Source of the DNA: Arthrobacter terricola
GTDB taxonomy: Bacteria > Actinomycetota > Actinomycetes > Actinomycetales > Micrococcaceae
DNA length: 64,000 nucleotides
Direction of reading: 5' to 3'
Assembly: GCF_004354015.1 (NCBI RefSeq)
Contig: NZ_SMRU01000022.1
Coordinates: 38,331 to 102,330 of the forward strand
Below, piece after piece: positions 59,412-64,000 of this stretch. Below the pieces are notes generated by a model. That model was not told the DNA's origin, did no database searches, and was given only the letters and a program-made list of their open reading frames with translations. Both the position numbers and the translations under genes were made by a program. How positions within the stretch are numbered: position 1 is the stretch's first letter; each line of letters starts with the position of its first letter.

Positions 59412-60908
59412 CTAGTTCTCCTTGCTGTGGTCAGCGAACCAGCCGGTGACCTGCGGGCTGGTGTTCTGGTAGATGTGTTTGGCTTCCTGGTATTCAGCCA
59501 GCCCGCTTGGGCCGAGCTCGCGGCCGACGCCGGACTGGCCGAAGCCACCCCACTCGGCCTGCGGAAGGTAGGGGTGGTAGTCATTGATCCAGACGGTGCC
59601 GTGCCGCAGCCGGCCCGCCACACGCTGTGCCTTGCCCGCATCCTGGGTCCAGACGGCGCCCGCAAGCCCGTAGACGGTGTCGTTGGCGGTTGCCACGGCC
59701 TCGTCCTCGCTTAGAAACGTCTCGACGGTCACTACCGGGCCGAACGCTTCATCCACGACGACGGACATTCCCCGGCGCACGCGGTCCAGGACGGTCGGCT
59801 GGTAGTAGAACCCGGCGTCGTACTTCTGCGCGGCGGGTGCCGCGCCGCCGCACCGCAACCGCGCCCCTTCCTCCACGCCGCGCCGGACGTAGGCGTCGAC
59901 CTTTTGGCGGTGGGCCGCGGAAATGAGCGGCCCGGTTTCGGCTGCTTCATCGAAGGGGCCGCCAAGGCGGATCTCCTGCGCGCGCCGGACCAGCTCGTCG
60001 ACGAAGCGTTCGGCGATCGATTCCTCGACCACCAGCCGCGCACCTGCGGAACAGACCTGCCCGGAGTGGACGAAGGCGCCGTTGAGCGCATTGTCGACGG
60101 CGGCGTCGAAGTCCGCGTCGGCGAACACCACGTTGGGGTTCTTGCCGCCGAGTTCCAACGCGATCTTCTTGACAGTGCAGGCGGCCGCGGCGGCGATCCG
60201 CTTGCCGGTCTCCAGCCCGCCAGTGAAGGAGACAAGGTCGACGGCGGGGTGTTCGGAGAGCGGTGCGCCCGCCTCCGCGCCGGGCCCGGTGACGAGGTTC
60301 GCAACGCCGTCGGGAAGGCCGAGGTCCTGCAGCAGCTGCATGGCCAGGATGCTGGTGGACGGAGTCAGTTCGGAGGGCTTAAGGACGAAGGTACAGCCAG
60401 CCGCCAGCGCGGGCGCGATCTTCCAGGCTGCCTGGAGTAGCGGGTAGTTCCATGGCGTGATCAGGCCGCAGACGCCTACCGGCTCGAAGGCGATCCTGCT
60501 GACGACGGCGGCGTCGCCGGCGTCCACAATGCGGCCCGCCTGCTGTCCGGTGAGCCTGCCGAAGTATTCGAAGCAGGCTGCGACATCGTCCATGTCGATC
60601 CGGCTTTCGATGATCCGCTTTCCGGTATCCAGCGACTCGGCACGGGCAAATTTCTCGCGGCGTTCGCGCAGTTCCGCGGCCACCTTGAGCAGGAAGGCGC
60701 CTCGCTGGGGCGCCGGTACTGCAGCCCAGACGCCGGAGTCGAAGGCAGTGCGGGCAGCAGCTATGGCGCGCTCGGCATCTTCCCGGCCTGCCTCGGAGAC
60801 GGTGGCGACCAGTTCGCCGTCGGCGGGGTTCCGGATTTGGCGCACTGCGCCGGATCCGGCCGGCTCCCACGAGCCGTTGATGAACAGGGTGGATGCGGTA
60901 TCGGTCAT
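59412..60908 (-). CDS. betB: Aldehyde dehydrogenase, probable betaine-aldehyde dehydrogenase
   Basis: A 498-residue NAD(P)-dependent aldehyde dehydrogenase. The motifs are V-C-G-L-I-T-P-W-N-Y-P (oxyanion Asn), F-T-G-G-L-E-T-G-K, E-L-G-G-K-N-P (general base Glu) and Q-V-C-S-A-G-A-R (catalytic Cys). The C-terminal H-P-Y-L-P-Q-A-E-W-G-G-F-G-Q-S-G-V-G-R-E-L-G-P is as in GbsA-type betaine-aldehyde dehydrogenases. The start is ATG 60908 with GGAGGAGA. It is followed without gap by the GMC gene. The pair would make glycine betaine, an osmoprotectant or methyl/carbon source. Confidence 0.78.
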   Translation of the reverse strand: MTDTASTLFINGSWEPAGSGAVRQIRNPADGELVATVSEAGREDAERAIAAARTAFDSGVWAAVPAPQRGAFLLKVAAELRERREKFARAESLDTGKRIIESRIDMDDVAACFEYFGRLTGQQAGRIVDAGDAAVVSRIAFEPVGVCGLITPWNYPLLQAAWKIAPALAAGCTFVLKPSELTPSTSILAMQLLQDLGLPDGVANLVTGPGAEAGAPLSEHPAVDLVSFTGGLETGKRIAAAAACTVKKIALELGGKNPNVVFADADFDAAVDNALNGAFVHSGQVCSAGARLVVEESIAERFVDELVRRAQEIRLGGPFDEAAETGPLISAAHRQKVDAYVRRGVEEGARLRCGGAAPAAQKYDAGFYYQPTVLDRVRRGMSVVVDEAFGPVVTVETFLSEDEAVATANDTVYGLAGAVWTQDAGKAQRVAGRLRHGTVWINDYHPYLPQAEWGGFGQSGVGRELGPSGLAEYQEAKHIYQNTSPQVTGWFADHSKEN

Positions 60909-61057
60909 AGGGTCTCCTCCAGTAGGACGGCGAGGGGATGGCTGTCGGTCTCCCACCCGGCGTTGGGCGGGACGGCTTCGACGGCCCGGCTCGATGAGCT
61001 TGGCCATCCGGAACCGGTCCGGTGTGGCGTAAGTCATACAGGCAGGTTAGTGGAGTT

Positions 61058-61095
61058 TGTACAAGTGTTCAAGGGTTAGCCTGAACAAATGTTCA
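61058..61095. promoter_or_regulatory. Two TetR-type operators upstream of betaine-aldehyde dehydrogenase
   Basis: TGTACAAGTGTTCA (61058-61071) and TGAACAAATGTTCA (61082-61095) have centres 24 bp apart and share TGAAC/GTTCA arms with the pair at 57684-57722. They lie 150-187 bp before the dehydrogenase ATG and 104 bp past the end of the TetR gene 61199-61789, the probable binder. Confidence 0.7.
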
Positions 61096-61198
61096 AACTT
61101 TGCGCCCGGTTTCTGCGGAAGGGCAGGGGCGTCAGGAGGGAGGAATCGGAAATGGGCCGTCCGCCGCGCCGGTGATGGTGGTTCGGCGCAGGTGAGCT

Positions 61199-61789
61199 CT
61201 ATTCTGCAGGAGCGAAGGCGATTTGCTCCGTGCGGGCGATGCTTCTTTGGATGGCGGCTTGATCTATGCCGAGGAGCGAAGTCAGCCACATGCCGTTTTG
61301 TATGACGACGATGTCGTCCGCGCGCTGCCTGCATTCATCCCGGGACAGCTCGGGTTTGGCGCTTCCGATGAGCGCCGCGAGCCCGTCCAGGTATCGGTCG
61401 AACGCGGCCGCGTTGATCAGTGCAAAATCCTCGTCGGCTTGCGCGAGGGCCCAGAGATGGAGTCGCAAGGACAAGTATCGCGTGGTCAGAAGTTCCGCGG
61501 CGGCAACCCGCTTGAGGGCCTTGCGCAGCTGTTCGTCCGGGGTCGAAGCGGGGTCGGGTGCGACGAGCATGAGGTCATGTTCGTCCATTCGTCGCAGGGC
61601 AGCCCGGATGAGACTCGACTTGTCCTCGTAGTAGTAATTCACCAGGCCAAGGGCGACGCCGGCCTCCCGCGCCACAGCGCGCATATTGACACCGGAAATG
61701 CCGTGGCGTGACAGCAGGTCCAGCACGGCTTCGAGAATGCGCGACTGCCTGCCGAGTTGTTCGCCGGAATTAACGGTGTTTGTATCCAC
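61199..61789 (-). CDS. TetR-family regulator, BetI-like
   Basis: A 196-residue repressor. The N-terminal HTH reads I-L-E-A-V-L-D-L-L-S-R-H-G, then V-A-R-E-A-G-V-A-L-G-L-V-N-Y-Y-Y, with a C-terminal ligand domain (~60-190) including a Trp/Leu-rich core (H-L-W-A-L-A). The family resembles BetI, which senses choline. It lies upstream of, and on the same strand as, the dehydrogenase operon, with the paired operators between them. GTG 61789 is the start; a better ribosome binding site was not found. Confidence 0.83.
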   Translation of the reverse strand: MDTNTVNSGEQLGRQSRILEAVLDLLSRHGISGVNMRAVAREAGVALGLVNYYYEDKSSLIRAALRRMDEHDLMLVAPDPASTPDEQLRKALKRVAAAELLTTRYLSLRLHLWALAQADEDFALINAAAFDRYLDGLAALIGSAKPELSRDECRQRADDIVVIQNGMWLTSLLGIDQAAIQRSIARTEQIAFAPAE

Positions 61790-61870
61790 TCGGCCAGACT
61801 ATTGGGAAACCCGGGCAGGTGCATCTCGCTGACCGGCGAAGTCACGGAGCCAGGACAATTTGGGCAGCAT

Positions 61871-62497
61871 TCATGAAGCCAGCACGGCCGTGGCACCGCG
61901 CAGGCTTGCTGCGAGGGCGAAGGCGATGGCTTTTAGTTGCTCCTTGCTTCGTCGGGGGAGCCCGTCAAGATCGGAAAGCCTGTCGTCGGTAGCGGAGGAA
62001 AAGATGGCACTGACCCAGGCGGTAGCGCAGGCCTTGATCCGTTCAGCATCTGCGATGTCGGGAAGGCATTTGCGCAACACCGCGGCGGTATCGCGTTCCA
62101 GGCCCGTTTGGAATTTCCTTAGTTGGGCACGCACGGTCGGGTGCGTGTCGGCCTCGCGCCAGAGGATCACACGAAGAACGATGGATTTGTGATCGCTAAG
62201 GTTCAATGCGTCCAAAGTGCCGATTAGTCCGGCTGCGGGGTCTCCGGGAATTGCCAGCCGATCGGTGTCCAATGGCATGGCGGGCAAACGCTCGGCCATG
62301 AGGGCCACCAGCAGATCGGACTTGACCGGAAAATAATAGAAAAGCAGGCCCTTCGCGACGCCGGCGGATTTGGCGATCAAGGCCGTCGAAGTGCCCTTGA
62401 ATCCGTGTTCGGCAATGAGGTCCTCGGCGGAATCCAAGATCAGTGTCCGGGCATCGCCGCGGGTATCAAGGATTTCCGGTCCCTGAACGGTTTTCAC
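61871..62497 (-). CDS. TetR-family regulator
   Basis: A 208-residue regulator. The HTH I-L-D-S-A-E-D-L-I-A-E-H-G-F, then I-A-K-S-A-G-V-A-K-G-L-L-F-Y-Y-F, is standard. The C-terminal domain contains I-V-L-R-V-I-L-W-R-E-A-D-T-H-P. I chose GTG 62497, 5 nt after CGGAGG; a TTG at 62518 would be inside that ribosome-binding segment. It follows the SPW-protein gene by ~108 bp on the same strand and probably acts on the palindrome at 63022-63039 upstream of that gene. Confidence 0.8.
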   Translation of the reverse strand: MKTVQGPEILDTRGDARTLILDSAEDLIAEHGFKGTSTALIAKSAGVAKGLLFYYFPVKSDLLVALMAERLPAMPLDTDRLAIPGDPAAGLIGTLDALNLSDHKSIVLRVILWREADTHPTVRAQLRKFQTGLERDTAAVLRKCLPDIADAERIKACATAWVSAIFSSATDDRLSDLDGLPRRSKEQLKAIAFALAASLRGATAVLAS

Positions 62498-62605
62498 TGT
62501 GGCCTCCGTTGTTTGCAATGCGGTCTAAGGGGTCGGAGGAATCCAGGCCCCTTAAACGGATTGCTGTGGGCATGGCACTCGGACAAACCCGGTGTCATGC
62601 CATTT

Positions 62606-62971
62606 TTATGCGGCTGCTGGCCGGTGGCCGTGGCCTTCGTGCATCTTCATGACCGAAGGCAATGCCCATGCCGTGGCAATGATCGTGACGGCGCCGCACA
62701 CAAAGGCGGTGATGGCCATTCCGGTCATGCCGGTGAATCCAAGCACCCACGGTGCGACAAAGAGCAAGATACCCAGAACTCCTTGGGCATATTCCACCGA
62801 AAGCAGTCTCGGCATTGCCAGATCGGCCAATCCGGCAAGGAGTGTGAGAACACCCAGCACGATCAGTGTTGCTGTTGTCTTTCCAGTGGTCGGTGTCCAG
62901 ATCGGCGATAAGGCGGCGTACAAACCAGCGGCCACAGCCACCCAGTTCTGCCATTTGGTCCACGGCTTCAT
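62606..62971 (-). CDS. SPW-repeat membrane protein
   Basis: A 121-residue protein with four TM helices in two similar halves. S-P-I-W-T-P in the first half and A-P-W-V-L-G-F in the second are the paired SPW motifs (PF03779). Function is unknown. I chose ATG 62971 (M-K-P-W-T-K-W-Q-N-W), 9 nt after AGGGAG; ATG 62980 lies directly against that site. The His/Gly-rich end H-E-G-H-G-H might bind metal, which is only a guess. It probably forms an operon with the TetR gene. Confidence 0.8.
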   Translation of the reverse strand: MKPWTKWQNWVAVAAGLYAALSPIWTPTTGKTTATLIVLGVLTLLAGLADLAMPRLLSVEYAQGVLGILLFVAPWVLGFTGMTGMAITAFVCGAVTIIATAWALPSVMKMHEGHGHRPAAA

Positions 62972-63021
62972 CAAACTCATCTCCCTATGAATAGTTCATT
63001 GGCAATTCCGGTCTACGCCTG

Positions 63022-63039
63022 ATTGACCGCCCGGTCAAT
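63022..63039. promoter_or_regulatory. TetR-type palindrome upstream of SPW gene
   Basis: ATTGACCG-CC-CGGTCAAT forms two perfect 8-bp arms with a 2-bp spacer. It is 42-59 bp upstream of ATG 62980. The form is typical of AcrR/TetR operators, and the TetR gene 61871-62497 is the plausible partner. Confidence 0.75.
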
Positions 63040-63075
63040 AGGCCGGGCCGGGACGGCAGATCGCGCGGGCGGGCC

Positions 63076-63495
63076 TCACTGGATCGGTGCATCGTCTGGC
63101 CGCTTTGGTGTCTCGACGAACAGGACCAAGGACATGTAACCGACGAACATGATGGACGCGGCGGTGATTCCCAGGAATTGTCGCTGGCCCGCTGTCGAGG
63201 GCAGATAGAGGATCACCGCAATGACGATGACCCCGAGCGTCAGCCACCTCCATGGCCGTCTGGTCAGGGCCAGGTCTTTATGGCGGCCGGAGAAACCCAC
63301 GATCCATGCCCGGCGCAGTGTGATGACGGCGGCCACGGCTTCGGCGACCGTCGTCAAGATGAACTCGCCCCGATACAGGACGGCCTCGATGACGACAAGG
63401 ACCCAGGCGATCGCGACCATCAACGCAGAAGCGATTGCGAGAATCCTGCGCGTCCTCGTCCCGGGGGCACTGGCGGACGATGAAAGCTCTGTCAT
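63076..63495 (-). CDS. Hypothetical four-TM membrane protein
   Basis: A 139-residue protein with four hydrophobic helices (about 15-37, 48-64, 84-103 and 107-126), a short Ser/Ala-rich start and a polar end R-P-D-D-A-P-I-Q. No family recognised. I chose ATG 63495; the longer open frame overlaps the amylosucrase-like gene and looks non-coding. Confidence 0.5.
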   Translation of the reverse strand: MTELSSSASAPGTRTRRILAIASALMVAIAWVLVVIEAVLYRGEFILTTVAEAVAAVITLRRAWIVGFSGRHKDLALTRRPWRWLTLGVIVIAVILYLPSTAGQRQFLGITAASIMFVGYMSLVLFVETPKRPDDAPIQ

Positions 63496-63535
63496 GGGAT
63501 CCGGTCCTGGTGCCGTGCCCGCGATGTGTCGACGG

Positions 63536-64000
63536 TCAGTGGACTGGCTCGGTCCGAAGCCAGATGAATTCCTGCGGGGGGAGCGTGATGCCGTCTGTAA
63601 GGTGGACTGTCCGCCCCGTGAGAAGGTCGACGGCGCCGCTTTCGAACCCGGAGAGCGTCGCGGTCCCGATGTGCTGTGGGGTATCGGCGAAGTTCGCAAG
63701 GATGAGGACGGTGCAAGCGTCACCGGGTCGCTGGTAGCCCAGGACATGACGGTTGTGGGTGTTGAACCCGACGAGCCGGTTCCCCGAGAGTTCGGGCGTC
63801 TTCGCGCGGACTTCGAGCATTGTCGACAGTCCTTCGAAGATTTTCCCTGCCATGGTGGTCGGGTCATGGCGGTGTTCATAAGGTTCGGCGGGGTATCGGG
63901 GCCTGTGGACCCAGCGGCTGTCGGCCTCATGTCCGGGTTCCAGCGCATAGTCGGCGTCGTTGAGTTGGCCGACCTCGTCGCCGAGGTAGATGAGCGGGAT
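63536..64000 (-). CDS. GH13 amylosucrase-like enzyme (3' end only)
   Basis: The last ~154 codons of a GH13 enzyme whose front lies beyond the window. I-P-L-I-Y-L-G-D-E-V-G-Q-L-N-D-A is the conserved C-terminal segment of the catalytic barrel near the final catalytic loop. D-S-R-W-V-H-R-P follows, a pattern typical of amylosucrase/sucrose-acting GH13_4 members. The final ~100 residues are the beta-sandwich C-domain. Amylosucrase makes alpha-1,4-glucan from sucrose; a trehalose-synthase-type relative is the alternative. The catalytic Asp and Glu are outside the window. Confidence 0.75.
   Translation of the reverse strand: MPLIYLGDEVGQLNDADYALEPGHEADSRWVHRPRYPAEPYEHRHDPTTMAGKIFEGLSTMLEVRAKTPELSGNRLVGFNTHNRHVLGYQRPGDACTVLILANFADTPQHIGTATLSGFESGAVDLLTGRTVHLTDGITLPPQEFIWLRTEPVH

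Overview
The window is high-GC DNA from an actinobacterium, most likely a soil Micrococcaceae such as Arthrobacter, Paenarthrobacter or Pseudarthrobacter. This is inferred from base composition, frequent GTG and TTG starts, strong GGAGG-type ribosome binding sites, and protein families such as SARP/BTAD regulators, SPW-repeat proteins, ANTAR regulators and GH78/LacI sugar loci. No rRNA, tRNA, transposase, integrase or CRISPR array was seen. The window looks like an accessory chromosomal region of catabolic and cell-surface loci.

Region 1 (1-6.1 kb): the 3' end of an amino-acid permease, a DUF998-like membrane protein, a secreted protein with three tandem ~120-residue repeats, and two divergent lipoproteins (a phosphoesterase and a GH16 glycanase). 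Region 2 (6.2-14.9 kb): a tightly overlapping six-gene minus-strand operon for a surface polysaccharide. It holds two GT2 enzymes, an HPr-kinase-like P-loop protein, a GT2-flippase fusion, a ~12-TM protein and a small membrane protein. A SARP-type regulator diverges from it, and a triple ~11-bp direct repeat lies between them. This is the best candidate for an undescribed system.

Region 3 (14.9-32 kb): a PadR-UbiB/ABC1-kinase pair; a truncated SDR next to an FAA hydrolase; a GntR regulator with a perfect double-palindrome operator; an acyltransferase; an ABC-2 exporter; a frameshifted paralogue of the repeat protein; a GH15 glucoamylase; a polysaccharide deacetylase-GT2 fusion; and a GAF-ANTAR regulator.

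Region 4 (33-43.7 kb): a partly decayed rhamnose/rhamnoside locus. It has rhaM, a rhaS 3' remnant and a multiply broken lacI, then an intact MFS transporter, a GH78 alpha-L-rhamnosidase, an ABC sugar importer and a LacI regulator with two identical 12-bp operators, then a second lacI 3' remnant.

Region 5 (44-50.4 kb): a TPP enzyme, flavin monooxygenase, SDR and MFS set with a divergent LysR regulator; the substrate is unknown. Region 6 (50.4-55.8 kb): a diaminopropionate ammonia-lyase locus (lyase, M20 hydrolase, RidA, LysR, amino-acid permease). Its RidA carries a large in-frame internal deletion. Region 7 (55.8-61.8 kb): a probable choline-to-betaine locus (APC permease, GMC oxidoreductase, betaine-aldehyde dehydrogenase, TetR). 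Matching TGAAC-N4-GTTCA operator pairs sit upstream of both the permease and the dehydrogenase. Region 8 (61.9-64 kb): a TetR/SPW pair with its own palindrome, a small membrane protein, and the 3' end of a GH13 amylosucrase-like enzyme.

A recurring theme is gene decay. Eight loci are truncated, frameshifted or internally deleted, while their neighbours are intact.
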